Below, one piece after another: positions 33,471-43,192 of a DNA stretch of 64,000 nt. The DNA is taken from assembly GCF_000745235.1 (NCBI RefSeq), contig NZ_JQNL01000001.1:4334001-4398000 (forward strand). Direction: 5' to 3'. Position 1 is the stretch's first letter. Each line of letters starts with the position of its first letter. The notes beneath the pieces were generated by a model, which saw only the letters and a list, made by a program, of their open reading frames with translations, was not told the DNA's origin and did no database searches. Position numbers and translations under genes: made by a program. Source of the stretch: Luteibacter mycovicinus. GTDB lineage: Bacteria > Pseudomonadota > Gammaproteobacteria > Xanthomonadales > Rhodanobacteraceae.

Positions 33471-35431
33471 GCGAGCGATTCCTTCGCGGGCACCGCGGCG
33501 GTCGCGGCGGCCTTCTTCGCGCGGAAGCGGCGCTCACCCGCGGCAAGGAAGCCGCCGAGCATCATGAACAGGCCGCCGAGCCAGATCCAGCGGACGAACG
33601 GCTTGTAGTAGAGCCGCAGCGCCCAGGCGCCCTCGACATCGGTCGCCTGCATCGGCTCGCCGAGCGCTACGTAGATGTCGCGGAACAAGCCCGCGTCGAT
33701 GGCGGATTCGGTCTGTACCTGGCCGCGCGAATACGTGCGTTTCTGCGGTTTCACGGTCGCCATCGTCGTGCCATCGCGCTGGATGGTGACCGTGCCTTCA
33801 TCGGCGCGCCAGTTCGGTCCCTGGGTTTCGTGGACACCATCGAAGCGGAACACATAGCCGCCGATGGCCTGCGTGTCACCGGGCGCCATACGTACGTCGC
33901 GCTCGACACTCAGCGATTCGGAGAGCATCACGCCGATGATGAAGATGGCGACGCCCGTGTGAGCGACCAGCATGCCGGCCATCTCGGCCGGATAGCGGCG
34001 GCCGCGCGGCATCTCGCGCCAGCGCTTGAGGATGTACGACAGGGTGCCCGCGGCCACCCAGACAGCGCCCGCGATGCCGGCGATCGCACGCAGGTGACCC
34101 TGGGCGACGAAGGCGGCGACGATGGCGCAGATCACGGCGGCGATACCGGCACGCAGGGCGAGCGTCGTCAGCTGGCGGCCCTCGGCGCTGCCCCAGCGCA
34201 GGTAGGGGCCGAACGGAAGCAGGAGGACCGCGGGCGCCATCAGCGCGATGAACAGAAAACTGAAATAGGGTGGCCCGACCGAGATGCGGCCGAGGTTGAG
34301 CGCGTCGCCGATCAGCGGGAACAGCGTGCCCAGCAGCACCATGGCTGCCGCCGTGGTGAACAGCAGGTTGGCGATCATGATGCCGGTCTCGCGCGACAGT
34401 GCCGCGAACGGCTTGCCCGTCGCCACCCTGGGCGCACGGATGGCATAGAGCAGCAGCGAGCCGCCGATCACCACGATCAGGAAGCCGAGGATGTACAGGC
34501 CGCGACGCGGATCCGAAGCGAACGCATGTACCGAGGTCAGCACGCCCGAGCGCACGAGGAAGGTGCCGAGCAGCGACAGCGAAAACGCGAACAACGATAA
34601 CAGCACCGTCCACGCGGGGAGCGAGCCTCGTTTCTCGGTCACCGCCTGGGCGTGGATCAGCGCGACGCCGACCAGCCACGGCATGAACGACGCGTTCTCG
34701 ACCGGGTCCCAGAACCACCAGCCGCCCCAGCCCAGCTCGGCGTATGCCCACCAGCTGCCGGCGACGATGCCCATGGTGAGGAACGCCCACGAGACGTTGG
34801 TCCATGGGCGCGCCCAGCGCACCCAGGCCTGCTCGAGCTCGCCACCCAGCAGCGCCGCGATGGAAAACGCGAAAGCCACCGAGAAACCCACGTAGCCCAT
34901 GTACAGCACGGGCGGGTGGAAGGTCATGCCGGGATCCTGCAGCACCGGGTTGAGGTCGCCGCCGTCGGATGGCATCGGCAGCTCGCGCAGAAACGGATTC
35001 GAGGTGAACAGGATGAAGGCCAGGAAGCCGACGCCGATGAGGCCGAGCACGCCGAGTACGCGGGAGACGAAAGGTGTCGGCAGGTGACGGCTCAGCATCG
35101 CCAGCGCGAGCGACCAGACGTTGAGGATGAAGACCCACAGCAGCATCGAGCCTTCGTGCGCGCCCCACACCGCGGTGATCCGGTAGTACCAGGGCAGCGC
35201 GAGGTTCGAGTTGTCGGCTACATAGGCCACCGAGAAGTCGTAGACCAGAAACGCGTGGATCAGCACGCCCATCGCCAGGAACACGAACACGGCCTGGCCG
35301 GCCGCGGCGGGTCGCGCCACGGCCATCAGCGCGGCGTTGCCACGCCACGCGCCGAGGATGGGAAGCACTCCCTGGACCAGCGCCAGCAACAGCGCGAGGA
35401 CGAGCGCGAACTGGCCAAGCTCCGGAATCAT
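33467..35431 (-). CDS. ccmF: Cytochrome c heme lyase subunit CcmF
   Basis: 654 residues, about 14-15 membrane helices. Contains the WWD heme-handling motif ([18 protein letters not shown]) and heme-ligand histidines flanking it (AHEGSMLLW). It joins heme from CcmE to apocytochrome c. A long periplasmic loop precedes the last helix ([17 protein letters not shown]). Overlaps ccmE and ccmG by ATGA. Confidence 0.95.
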   Translation of the reverse strand: MIPELGQFALVLALLLALVQGVLPILGAWRGNAALMAVARPAAAGQAVFVFLAMGVLIHAFLVYDFSVAYVADNSNLALPWYYRITAVWGAHEGSMLLWVFILNVWSLALAMLSRHLPTPFVSRVLGVLGLIGVGFLAFILFTSNPFLRELPMPSDGGDLNPVLQDPGMTFHPPVLYMGYVGFSVAFAFSIAALLGGELEQAWVRWARPWTNVSWAFLTMGIVAGSWWAYAELGWGGWWFWDPVENASFMPWLVGVALIHAQAVTEKRGSLPAWTVLLSLFAFSLSLLGTFLVRSGVLTSVHAFASDPRRGLYILGFLIVVIGGSLLLYAIRAPRVATGKPFAALSRETGIMIANLLFTTAAAMVLLGTLFPLIGDALNLGRISVGPPYFSFLFIALMAPAVLLLPFGPYLRWGSAEGRQLTTLALRAGIAAVICAIVAAFVAQGHLRAIAGIAGAVWVAAGTLSYILKRWREMPRGRRYPAEMAGMLVAHTGVAIFIIGVMLSESLSVERDVRMAPGDTQAIGGYVFRFDGVHETQGPNWRADEGTVTIQRDGTTMATVKPQKRTYSRGQVQTESAIDAGLFRDIYVALGEPMQATDVEGAWALRLYYKPFVRWIWLGGLFMMLGGFLAAGERRFRAKKAAATAAVPAKESLA

Positions 35432-35928
35432 TTCGGCGTACCCGGTGCCGTGGCCTTGTCAGTCATGGCCTGATCGCCCATGCCCTTGTCGTCGATCTTG
35501 CGGTTCTCATGCGCCTTGGCCATGGCGTCCTTGAGTTCCTTCGGCATGTAGTTCTCGTCGTGCTTGGCGAGCACTTCGCTGGCGATGAAGCGGGCATCGT
35601 CCATGCGACCCGTCGCGATGACCGACTGGTTGTCGCGGAACAGGTCCGGCAGGATCCCGGTGTATTCCACCGGCATGGCGCCCTGATCGTCGACGACGAT
35701 GAAGCTGACCTTCAGGCTGTCCTTCGCGCGCTGGATCGAACCCGCCTTGACCATGCCGCCCAGCCGGAAGCTGCCGTACTGCGTGGCCTGGCCTTGCTGC
35801 ACCTGGCTCGGCGTGAAGAGATAATTCATGTTTCGCTGCAATGCGAACACGGTCAGACCGACCGCCACGATGGCGGCGGCGATCACCGAGATCACGATGG
35901 CGAGGCGACGCTTACGGGTGGGATTCAT
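35428..35928 (-). CDS. ccmE: Cytochrome c heme chaperone CcmE
   Basis: 166 residues. N-terminal membrane helix ([22 protein letters not shown]), then the OB-fold periplasmic domain, with the heme-binding His in [12 protein letters not shown]. Carries heme from CcmC to CcmF. ATG 35928 lies inside the 3' end of ccmD (17-base overlap). An extended C-terminal tail rich in Lys, Asp and Met follows the core. Confidence 0.93.
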   Translation of the reverse strand: MNPTRKRRLAIVISVIAAAIVAVGLTVFALQRNMNYLFTPSQVQQGQATQYGSFRLGGMVKAGSIQRAKDSLKVSFIVVDDQGAMPVEYTGILPDLFRDNQSVIATGRMDDARFIASEVLAKHDENYMPKELKDAMAKAHENRKIDDKGMGDQAMTDKATAPGTPK

Positions 35929-36112
35929 TACGGGGAGCGGTTCCGGGACGGCGGCGGTTCTCCTGGCGCGCGAGGCGCGCACGGAGATCGCGCAGGTTGC
36001 GTCGACGCCTCGCCAGTGGCGCGAGGGTGTCGATCAGAAGGACGAGGAAGAAAACGGCGAGCGAGGTCCAGACGTAGAAGCCGTACTGGCCCATGGCGAG
36101 GGCGGCGGTCAT
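35912..36112 (-). CDS. ccmD: Heme exporter small subunit CcmD
   Basis: 66 residues: one membrane helix ([23 protein letters not shown]) and a basic cytosolic tail ([16 protein letters not shown]), as in all CcmD. It helps release holo-CcmE from the CcmABC complex. Start overlaps the ccmC stop (ATGA). Confidence 0.88.
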   Translation of the reverse strand: MTAALAMGQYGFYVWTSLAVFFLVLLIDTLAPLARRRRNLRDLRARLARQENRRRPGTAPRNESHP

Positions 36113-36876
36113 GCGGCGTCGTTCCCCGGCGTGTTCAGGGCGAGATCGCGCACCCAGCCCTTGCCGCTTTCCGCAACGATGAAGTCGGCGCGCACGCGTG
36201 CGAACAGGCTGGCGACGTAATACAGCTTGGTCGCCGCCATCATCGTGAGCAGAGGCCACAGCATGCTCGCATCGATATGCGAGGGGCCGAGCAGACGCAC
36301 CGTCGATCCCTGGTGCAGCGTGTTCCACCAGTTCACCGAGAAATGCACGATCGGCACGTTGACCGCGCCGACCAGCACCAGAAACGATGCGGCACGCGCG
36401 CCCTGACGCCGGTCCTCGAAGGAGTGATACAGACCGACGATGCCAAGGTAGATGAAAAGCAGCACCAGCTCGGACGTGAGGCGCGCGTCCCAGGTCCACC
36501 ACGTGCCCCACATCGGCTTGCCCCAGAGCGAGCCGGTGACCAGCGTGATCAGGGTGAACGCGGCGCCGACAGGGGCGGACTCCATCGCCACGGTTTCGGC
36601 GAGCTTGATCCGCCAGACCAGGCCGATGAAGGCGGCGATGGCCATCGCGCCGTAGATGAAAAGGCTCATCCAGGCGCTGGGTACGTGGATGAAGATGATC
36701 CGGTACGCGTCGCCCTGCTGGTAGTCGGCGGGCGCGACGAACAGGCCGCCATAGAGCGCCACACCGCCGAGAAGCAGGGCGAGGCCCAGCGCCCATGGAC
36801 GGACGGCACCCGCGAAGCGGTAGAACACCGGCGGGGAGCTGAGACGGTGCAGCCAGAGGGGAACCCAGTTAGCCAT
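36109..36876 (-). CDS. ccmC: Heme transporter/handling protein CcmC
   Basis: 255 residues, six membrane helices, WWD motif (GTWWTWDARLTSELVLL) and the flanking periplasmic His (FIHVPSAW; PIVHFSVNWWN). Loads heme on CcmE. The gap to ccmB is 66 bases, one of the two non-overlapping junctions in this cluster. Confidence 0.95.
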   Translation of the reverse strand: MANWVPLWLHRLSSPPVFYRFAGAVRPWALGLALLLGGVALYGGLFVAPADYQQGDAYRIIFIHVPSAWMSLFIYGAMAIAAFIGLVWRIKLAETVAMESAPVGAAFTLITLVTGSLWGKPMWGTWWTWDARLTSELVLLFIYLGIVGLYHSFEDRRQGARAASFLVLVGAVNVPIVHFSVNWWNTLHQGSTVRLLGPSHIDASMLWPLLTMMAATKLYYVASLFARVRADFIVAESGKGWVRDLALNTPGNDAA

Positions 36877-36942
36877 CGGTCCTCGTTGCCGTTTGGTGCG
36901 AGAAAGGGTGAGTCCGGATTCCGGTCCGTACGGTGGCGCGCA

Positions 36943-37629
36943 TCATGAGTCCATCGCGATACGCAGCGCCGCGGCGCACGCAAGCGGTGCCAGCACCAGC
37001 GCCAGAACCAGTCCGGCGCCGAGCCACGCTACCGGCGCGACCCAGGGCAGGCCGTCCTGTGCGGCGGCTACCGCCCCCGCGGCGAAGATGACGACCGGCA
37101 CGCAAAGCGGCAGAAGCATGAGCGCGAGCAGCATACCAGAGCGTCGCGACTCGGCCGTCAGCGCGACGAGGATCGCTCCCAGGAGGCACAGCAACGGCGT
37201 GGCCAGCGCGAGGGTGGCCACGAGCACGGGCATGGCCGGCGCCGGCAGCTTCAGCATGCTGGCCAGCAGCGGTGCGACGACGATCAGCGGCAGCGACGAG
37301 ACGATCCAGTGAGCGAGGATCTTGACGCCAACGAGCAAGGCCAGCGGCTGCGGTGCGAGCATCAGGAGCTCCATCGAGCCGTCCTCGATATCGCCGCGGA
37401 ACAGGTTGTCGAGCGAAAGCAGGATGGCCAGCACGACCGTGACCAGCACGACGCCACCGGCGATGCGGGCGAGGAGGGCGGGCTCGGGTCCGAGGGCGAA
37501 CGGGAACAGTGTCGCGACGATCACCGCATAGAGCACGGGCATGGCGATGTCACCGCGCCGGCGCCAGGCCAGGGTCAGATCGCGGCGCAGCAGGGCGGCG
37601 CAGGCGGCGGGTGTGCTTCCGGGCGTCAT
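36943..37629 (-). CDS. ccmB: Heme exporter membrane subunit CcmB
   Basis: 228 residues with six hydrophobic helices. RRDLTLAWRRRGDIAMPVLYAVIVATLFPFALGPE at the N-terminus and LDNLFRGDIEDGSMELLML are diagnostic. Part of the CcmAB transporter that frees holo-CcmE using ATP. Start overlaps ccmA stop by ATGA. Confidence 0.94.
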   Translation of the reverse strand: MTPGSTPAACAALLRRDLTLAWRRRGDIAMPVLYAVIVATLFPFALGPEPALLARIAGGVVLVTVVLAILLSLDNLFRGDIEDGSMELLMLAPQPLALLVGVKILAHWIVSSLPLIVVAPLLASMLKLPAPAMPVLVATLALATPLLCLLGAILVALTAESRRSGMLLALMLLPLCVPVVIFAAGAVAAAQDGLPWVAPVAWLGAGLVLALVLAPLACAAALRIAMDS

Positions 37630-38261
37630 GCGTGCAGCCGGATGCGGCGTGGTGCGTCGCCGGCGAAAGACACCGCCCCGTGGCTCGTCACCAGAGCGGC
37701 ACCGCCGCGCGCCGCGTGGCGCTCCAGCAGGCGGTTGACCAGGGCGATGCCTTCGCGGTCGAGATTGGCGTAGGGCTCGTCGAGCAGCCACACGCGTGCG
37801 GGCAGGATCAGCAAGCGGGCGAGAGCCACACGCTTCTTCTGTCCGGCGGAGAGGCGGCGTACGGACTCGTCTTCGTATCCGGCGAGGCCGACCTCGGCGA
37901 GGGACACATCGATATCGGCGCCGCCGCGCAAGCCGTAGAGTCCGGCGGCGACACGCAGGTTCTCGCGAGGCGAGAGGTCGAGTTTCAGGCCGGGATGGTG
38001 GCCGAGAAAGACCACGGCCCCGGCGACGGTATCGAGCGAGAACGGAGCGCCGTCGAGCAGGACCTCCCCCGAGCCGGGGCGAAGCATGCCGGTAAGCACA
38101 CGCATCAGCGTGGTTTTACCACTGCCATTGTCGCCCTCGATCAGCGCGATTTCGCCCTCGCGCAGTGCGAAATCCACCGGACCGAAGACCGGCTCATCCT
38201 GGCGCAGGAAGCACAGGGAGCGCGCTTCAAGCAGGACAGCGTTGGCGGCGGCGACGGTCAT
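37626..38261 (-). CDS. ccmA: Heme exporter ATPase CcmA
   Basis: 211 residues from ATG 38261 (ATG 38282 is an alternative). ABC ATPase with Walker A GDNGSGKTT, signature LSAGQKKR and Walker B VWLLDEPYANLD. Energises CcmAB. First gene of the ccm run; 59 bases separate it from kmo on the same strand. Confidence 0.94.
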   Translation of the reverse strand: MTVAAANAVLLEARSLCFLRQDEPVFGPVDFALREGEIALIEGDNGSGKTTLMRVLTGMLRPGSGEVLLDGAPFSLDTVAGAVVFLGHHPGLKLDLSPRENLRVAAGLYGLRGGADIDVSLAEVGLAGYEDESVRRLSAGQKKRVALARLLILPARVWLLDEPYANLDREGIALVNRLLERHAARGGAALVTSHGAVSFAGDAPRRIRLHA

Positions 38262-38320
38262 TCCGACGATTGTCCGGGCCATGCGGCGGCTTGTCCATGC
38301 GTGACGGTGTCGCGGCTTCC

Positions 38321-39700
38321 TCAGCCCCGATCGAACGCCTCAGCCGGCAACGGAGGCAAAGTCGCCTGCAGCGCCCGCACAGCCGCCTCGATGTCCACCG
38401 ACGCCACGCTTTCATGCCCCAGCAGGAGCTGCTCCACCAGCACGTCCTGCGCCTGCCCACGCTCCAGCGCGTAGCGGTAAGGCAGATGCGTGAACGTCAC
38501 CATCCGGTAGCGCGGCAGATAGTGCGTCGGGCAGCGCTCCGTCAGCAGCGCACCCATCTCGCGCTTGCGCAGGAACACGGGATCCGCGACCTTGTCGCGC
38601 ATCTCCACGTAGTTCTCCAGCGCCATCCGGGCGATCGCGTCGGCATTCGGCTTGCGCGTCGCTTCAAAGGCGGCGAACACGGCCGCCGGATCGGACGGAT
38701 TCGCCGCGAACAGGTCCGCCAGTTCGGCCGCGTCTTCGAAACCGCAATTCATGCCCTGACCATGGAACGGCACGATCGCGTGCGCGGCGTCGCCGATCAG
38801 CAGGGCGCGGCCACCGATATGCCAGCGATCCAGGTACAGCGTCGCCAGCGTGCCGACCGGATGGGCCGCCCAGTCGTTCGCGAACTCGGGCATCAGCGCC
38901 AGCGCATCGGGAAATTCCGTGCGGAAAAAGCCCTCGGCGGCGGCCGCGCCTGCGATCGTACGGAAGCTGGGGTGCTCGCCATCGTTGGGCAGGAACAGCG
39001 TTACCGTGAAGCTGCCCTCGCGGTTCGGGAGGGCGATGCACATGTAATGGCCGCGCGGCCAGATATGCAGCGCGTTGCGTTCGATGGCGAACGGCGCGGA
39101 GGGATCCTTGCCAGGAGGAATCTCGAGTTCCTTGTAGCCGTGACCCAGCTCTTCGATCCGTTCGCCGAGCGGCGAATGTCGGTGCATCTCGGCGCGCAAC
39201 GCCGACCCGGCGCCATCGGCACCGATGATGACGGGTGCGTCGATGCTGCGCTCGGTTCCGTCCATGCTGCGCAGCATGAGCCTGCCCGCGTCCAGGTCGG
39301 CCCCGGCCAGGCCCTGATCGAAATGGATGGTCGCGCCTGCGGCTTCCGCCGCATCGAGCATGAGGTTATTGAGACCACCTCGCGACACCGACCAGATCAC
39401 TTCGGAATCGTCCACCCCATAGCGCTGCAGGCCGCTGTGGCCGGCCGGATCGTGCACCATGCGGCCGCGCATCATGACAGCCTGCTCGAGCACCTGCGCG
39501 GCGAGACCGGTGGCGCGCAAGGCATGCAGGCCGCGTTCGGCCAGGGCGAGATTGATCGAACGGCCGCCCTGAAAGCCCGCCTTGCGGGGATCGGAGCGCT
39601 TCTCGAAGACGGAGACGCGGAAACCGCGTTGGGTCAGCAGGGTGGCGACCATGGCGCCGACCAGTCCGGCGCCGACCACGGCGATGTCGTTACGGGGCAT
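38321..39700 (-). CDS. kmo: Kynurenine 3-monooxygenase
   Basis: 459 residues from ATG 39700. FAD motif VVGAGLVGAMVATLL, then GRSINLALAERG (a family hallmark), GADGAGSALR and the second FAD motif LLIGDAAHAIVPFHGQGMNCGFED. Hydroxylates kynurenine with NADPH and O2 on the route from tryptophan to 3-hydroxyanthranilate. No other kynurenine genes in the window. Near the C-terminus lies the membrane-interacting, hydrophobic/basic HLPYRYAL region. Confidence 0.93.
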   Translation of the reverse strand: MPRNDIAVVGAGLVGAMVATLLTQRGFRVSVFEKRSDPRKAGFQGGRSINLALAERGLHALRATGLAAQVLEQAVMMRGRMVHDPAGHSGLQRYGVDDSEVIWSVSRGGLNNLMLDAAEAAGATIHFDQGLAGADLDAGRLMLRSMDGTERSIDAPVIIGADGAGSALRAEMHRHSPLGERIEELGHGYKELEIPPGKDPSAPFAIERNALHIWPRGHYMCIALPNREGSFTVTLFLPNDGEHPSFRTIAGAAAAEGFFRTEFPDALALMPEFANDWAAHPVGTLATLYLDRWHIGGRALLIGDAAHAIVPFHGQGMNCGFEDAAELADLFAANPSDPAAVFAAFEATRKPNADAIARMALENYVEMRDKVADPVFLRKREMGALLTERCPTHYLPRYRMVTFTHLPYRYALERGQAQDVLVEQLLLGHESVASVDIEAAVRALQATLPPLPAEAFDRG

Positions 39701-39788
39701 GGCGGCCTGTTTTTGCTGCGCAATATTGCGGGGCAGCGCATCGTGCGCCGCAGCGCCGCCGGGAGCAAGTCCCTGGCGGCGGGATGCG

Positions 39789-40298
39789 TCAGCTTGCCTT
39801 CTTACCTGGCCGCGACGTCTGGCTCTGACGCGAGGCGGGCTCGGGCGGCTTGGCCGTGGCGGCATCGAGGAAACCGCGCTGCATCGACTTCCAGACGTCG
39901 AGGTTGCGCTCGGTCATCTCGTTGAGCATCGACCACGGGGTCTGGCCCATCAGGCTGTTGAGTTGGGTACGGAACTGCTGCTGCTGATCGAGGAAGACCT
40001 GCAGGCTGCGCTCCAGGTACGGGCCCATGAAGCCCTGCAGGGAGTCGCCGTAGAACCGGATGATGTGCGACAGCAGCTGCGGGGAGAGCATCGGCTGACC
40101 GTGCTCTTCGTGCTCGGAGATGATCTGCAGCAGGACGGATCGGGTCAGGTCGTCACCGGACTTGGCGTCGCGGACTTCGAAAGTTTCCCCGTCGAGGACC
40201 AGCTGGCGGACTTCTTCCAGCGTGATGTAGCTCGAGATCTCCGTGTCATACAGACGACGGTTCGGATACTTCTTAATGATGCGTAGGGATTGTGCCAT
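39789..40298 (-). CDS. phaR: Polyhydroxyalkanoate synthesis regulator PhaR
   Basis: 169 residues from ATG 40298. The N-terminal DNA/PHB-binding domain (RIIKKYPNRRLYDTEISSYITLEEVRQLVLDG) is one of the most conserved motifs in this family, followed by two repeats of the PHB accumulation domain (LLQIISEHE..., PYLERSLQVFLDQQQQF). It senses PHB granules and represses phasin genes. No pha synthase here, so it acts on genes elsewhere. Confidence 0.94.
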   Translation of the reverse strand: MAQSLRIIKKYPNRRLYDTEISSYITLEEVRQLVLDGETFEVRDAKSGDDLTRSVLLQIISEHEEHGQPMLSPQLLSHIIRFYGDSLQGFMGPYLERSLQVFLDQQQQFRTQLNSLMGQTPWSMLNEMTERNLDVWKSMQRGFLDAATAKPPEPASRQSQTSRPGKKAS

Positions 40299-40424
40299 GC
40301 GGCGAAAGCTACCACGTGGTATTGCGTCGCACCAGTTGTCGCACCGTCTTGTAAACGTTTGCGGTTTCACATATGGGATTGGAACGATTTAAATAACGCC
40401 GATTTAATGTTCGGAGGTGCAGCG

Positions 40425-41996
40425 TCAGTGCGCCGCCGCTCCTCCGGCATTCCCGAACGGCGGCTTCGCCAGCCAGAGAATCGGTATCAGTGCCAGAAAA
40501 AGGATCCCGCACAGCCAGAACACGTCGTTGACGGCCAGGGTCAGTGCCTCCCGGTTGACCACCTGATCCAGTACGGTTCGCTGTGCCTGCCCATGCAGGT
40601 TCATCATCTGAAGGCGGTCGACATAGGCCATCGCCGCCGGTGACGCCGGATTGACGTATTCGGTCAGCGAGGCATGGTGCGCTTCGCCGCGATGCTGCCA
40701 GATCGTCACCGTGAGTGCGGTCGACACGCTCGACGCGAGCGTGCGGCAGAAGTTGGCCAGCCCCGACGCACCGGCGATCTGGTCGGGCCGCAGGCCGGAA
40801 AGGAAGATCTGGTTCAGCGGAATGAAGAAGCACGCGATGCCGATGCCCATGACGAAGCGAGGCAGGACCAGCGTGGCGAACGACGCGCCGCTGTTGAAGG
40901 TCGAAAACCAGAACGCGGTGAACGCGAACACGAGGAAGGCGAAGGTCACCACCGCGCGCAGTTCCAGCCGCTGGATGTTCTTGCCGATGATGGGCGACAT
41001 GAGGAACGCGAGGATGCCGACGGGCGCGGTCGCCAGGCCTGCCCATGTCGCGGTATAGCCCAGCGTCGTCTGCAGCCACAGCGGGAACACCACCGTGATG
41101 CCGAAGAAGCCCAGCATGCCCAGTGACAACGCGCTGACGCCGACGGCGAAATTGCGCCGGGTGAAGAGCGACAGGTCGACCACCGGATACTTCGCGGTCA
41201 GTTCCCAGATGACCAGGAAGGTCAGCGCGACCACCGCGATGAGGCCGAGCGTCAGGATCAGCGGCGACGCGAACCAGTCGTGGTCGTTGCCATTGTCGAG
41301 CATGAACTGCAGGCAGCCCACGCCGAGCACCAGCAGGAACAGGCCCACCGAGTCGATCGGAGCGCGCACGATCTTCGTTTCACGGGTGCGCAGGATCGCC
41401 CAGGTGATCACGCCCGCCGCGGCGCCCACCGGTACGTTGATGTAGAAAATCCACGGCCAGGAGAAATTGTCCGTGAGGTAGCCGCCGAGGATCGGACCGA
41501 AGATCGGTGCGACGACCACGGTCATCGCCCACATCGCCAGCGCGATGCCTTGTTTGTCCTTTGGATAGCTCGCCAGCAGCAGCGACAGCGACAACGCCAC
41601 CATCGGGCCGGAGCCCGCCCCCTGCAGCAGACGGAACAGCACCAGCATCGGCATGCTGGTGGCCAGGCCGCACAGCATCGAAAACGCGACGAACAGCGCG
41701 ACGGAGAAGCAGAAGGTCTTCACTTCGCCGAAGCGCTTGGCGATCCAACCGGTCAGCGGCTGCATCACCGCGCTGGCCAGCGCGTACGAACTGATCGCCC
41801 ACGTGCCCTCGTTCGAACTCACACCCAGGCTGCCGGCGATATGCGGCACGGCCACGTTGACGATCGTCATGTCGAGAATCTCCATGAATGTGGAGAACGC
41901 GACGGCGATGGTCAGCAGGACCAGCTGCATGCCCTGCAGCGGTTTCGGGCCCGCCGGTGCGGGCGCGGCGTCCGGAATGGCGACGGCGTCGCTCAA
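40425..41996 (-). CDS. DHA2-type MFS drug efflux pump (EmrB-like)
   Basis: 523 residues, 14 hydrophobic helices. MFS motif: LTGWIAKRFGEVKTF in the loop between helices 2 and 3, and helix-1 motif LDMTIVNVAVPHIAGSLG. Proton-driven inner-membrane pump of a tripartite system with the adaptor and outer-membrane channel just upstream. ATGA overlaps link all three and the MarR gene. Exports hydrophobic toxic compounds; substrate unknown. Confidence 0.93.
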   Translation of the reverse strand: MSDAVAIPDAAPAPAGPKPLQGMQLVLLTIAVAFSTFMEILDMTIVNVAVPHIAGSLGVSSNEGTWAISSYALASAVMQPLTGWIAKRFGEVKTFCFSVALFVAFSMLCGLATSMPMLVLFRLLQGAGSGPMVALSLSLLLASYPKDKQGIALAMWAMTVVVAPIFGPILGGYLTDNFSWPWIFYINVPVGAAAGVITWAILRTRETKIVRAPIDSVGLFLLVLGVGCLQFMLDNGNDHDWFASPLILTLGLIAVVALTFLVIWELTAKYPVVDLSLFTRRNFAVGVSALSLGMLGFFGITVVFPLWLQTTLGYTATWAGLATAPVGILAFLMSPIIGKNIQRLELRAVVTFAFLVFAFTAFWFSTFNSGASFATLVLPRFVMGIGIACFFIPLNQIFLSGLRPDQIAGASGLANFCRTLASSVSTALTVTIWQHRGEAHHASLTEYVNPASPAAMAYVDRLQMMNLHGQAQRTVLDQVVNREALTLAVNDVFWLCGILFLALIPILWLAKPPFGNAGGAAAH

Positions 41997-43192
41997 GGCG
42001 CACTGGCTCCGAGGTTGTTGCGCACGATCTCGTCAGCGGCGGCATCGGCCTTCGCGGCCACCTCGTCGTAAACGGTGGTCTGCGCGACCGGTGTCGTCGA
42101 CGGAGCCCTTGCCAGGACGTCGCCATCGTCGTTGGAGATATCGAGCGTCACGGCGGTGGACAGGCCGATACGCAGCGGGTGCTTGTCGAGGTCCTTCGCG
42201 TCCAGCGCGATGCGAACCGGGATGCGCTGCACCACCTTGATCCAGTTGCCGGTGGCGTTCTGCGCAGGCAGCAGCGAGAACGCGCTGCCGGTACCGGCGC
42301 CGAGACCGATCACGTGCCCGTGGTATTCCACGCCACCACCGTAGATGTCGGCTTCGATCTTCGCCGGCTGGCCGATGCGCACGTGGCGCAGCTGGCTCTC
42401 CTTGAAATTCGCCTCGACCCACAGGTCGTGTAGCGGGATCACCGTCATCAGCTGCTGGCCGGGCTGCACGCTGTTGCCCACCTGGACGCTGCGCTGCGCG
42501 ACGTACCCGTCGATGGGTGCGACGATCGCGTTGCGTTGCGAGGCGACCCAGGCCTGACGGAAGTTGGCGCGTGCCTGTTCGACCGCCGGATTGGATTCGA
42601 CATCGCTGCCGTCGATCAGCGCGCGCGACGCATCGGCCTGACGCTGTGCGGATTCCAGTGCGGACTGCGCGGTGTCCACCGCGTCACGGGCGTGCTGCAC
42701 TTCTTCCGGTGCGACGGCTTTTTCGGCGAGCAGGGGCAGACGACGCTTCAGGTCGTCCTGCGCACGCTTCAGATCGTTGCGGCGTGCGCCGAGCGCGGCG
42801 TCCGCGCTGGCGGCCGACTGCGTCTGCTGGCGGACCTGACGAACCGCCTGCGCCAGGGCGCTGCTGGCTTTGCGCAAGGCCACATCGGCGTCGGTAGCGT
42901 CCAGGCGGACGAGCACCTGACCCGCGTTGACCCGCTGCGTGTCGTCGGCAAACACGCCGGTGACGATGCCGGGCACCTGCGCCGAGATACCCACCTGGTT
43001 ACCACCCACATAGGCGTCATCGGTGGTCTCGCGGATCGAGAACACGAACAGCCACAGCAGGAACCACGTCGCCGCCGCCAGGAGGAAGACGATCAGGGCG
43101 ATCAGCAGCGCACGGCCTCGCTTGCGCTTGTCCCTGGGCGCGTTGCCGCTTTCCACCGGGGTGCGCTGGGTATCGGTCGGGTTGGCGCTCAT
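41993..43192 (-). CDS. HlyD-family periplasmic adaptor (EmrA-like)
   Basis: 399 residues. An N-terminal membrane helix (ALLIALIVFLLAAATWFLLWLFVF), then a lipoyl half-motif (VSAQVPGIVTGVFADDTQRVNAGQVLVRLD-type), a long coiled coil (~90-220, many Ala/Gln/Arg), then the second lipoyl half and a beta barrel (VAQRSVQVGNSVQPGQQLM). Connects EmrB-like pump to the outer-membrane channel. Confidence 0.93.
   Translation of the reverse strand: MSANPTDTQRTPVESGNAPRDKRKRGRALLIALIVFLLAAATWFLLWLFVFSIRETTDDAYVGGNQVGISAQVPGIVTGVFADDTQRVNAGQVLVRLDATDADVALRKASSALAQAVRQVRQQTQSAASADAALGARRNDLKRAQDDLKRRLPLLAEKAVAPEEVQHARDAVDTAQSALESAQRQADASRALIDGSDVESNPAVEQARANFRQAWVASQRNAIVAPIDGYVAQRSVQVGNSVQPGQQLMTVIPLHDLWVEANFKESQLRHVRIGQPAKIEADIYGGGVEYHGHVIGLGAGTGSAFSLLPAQNATGNWIKVVQRIPVRIALDAKDLDKHPLRIGLSTAVTLDISNDDGDVLARAPSTTPVAQTTVYDEVAAKADAAADEIVRNNLGASAP

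Noticed and set aside
33876..35348. 490-codon open frame on the minus strand inside ccmF
   Set aside because: Out-of-frame shadow of ccmF; Arg-rich, no motif.
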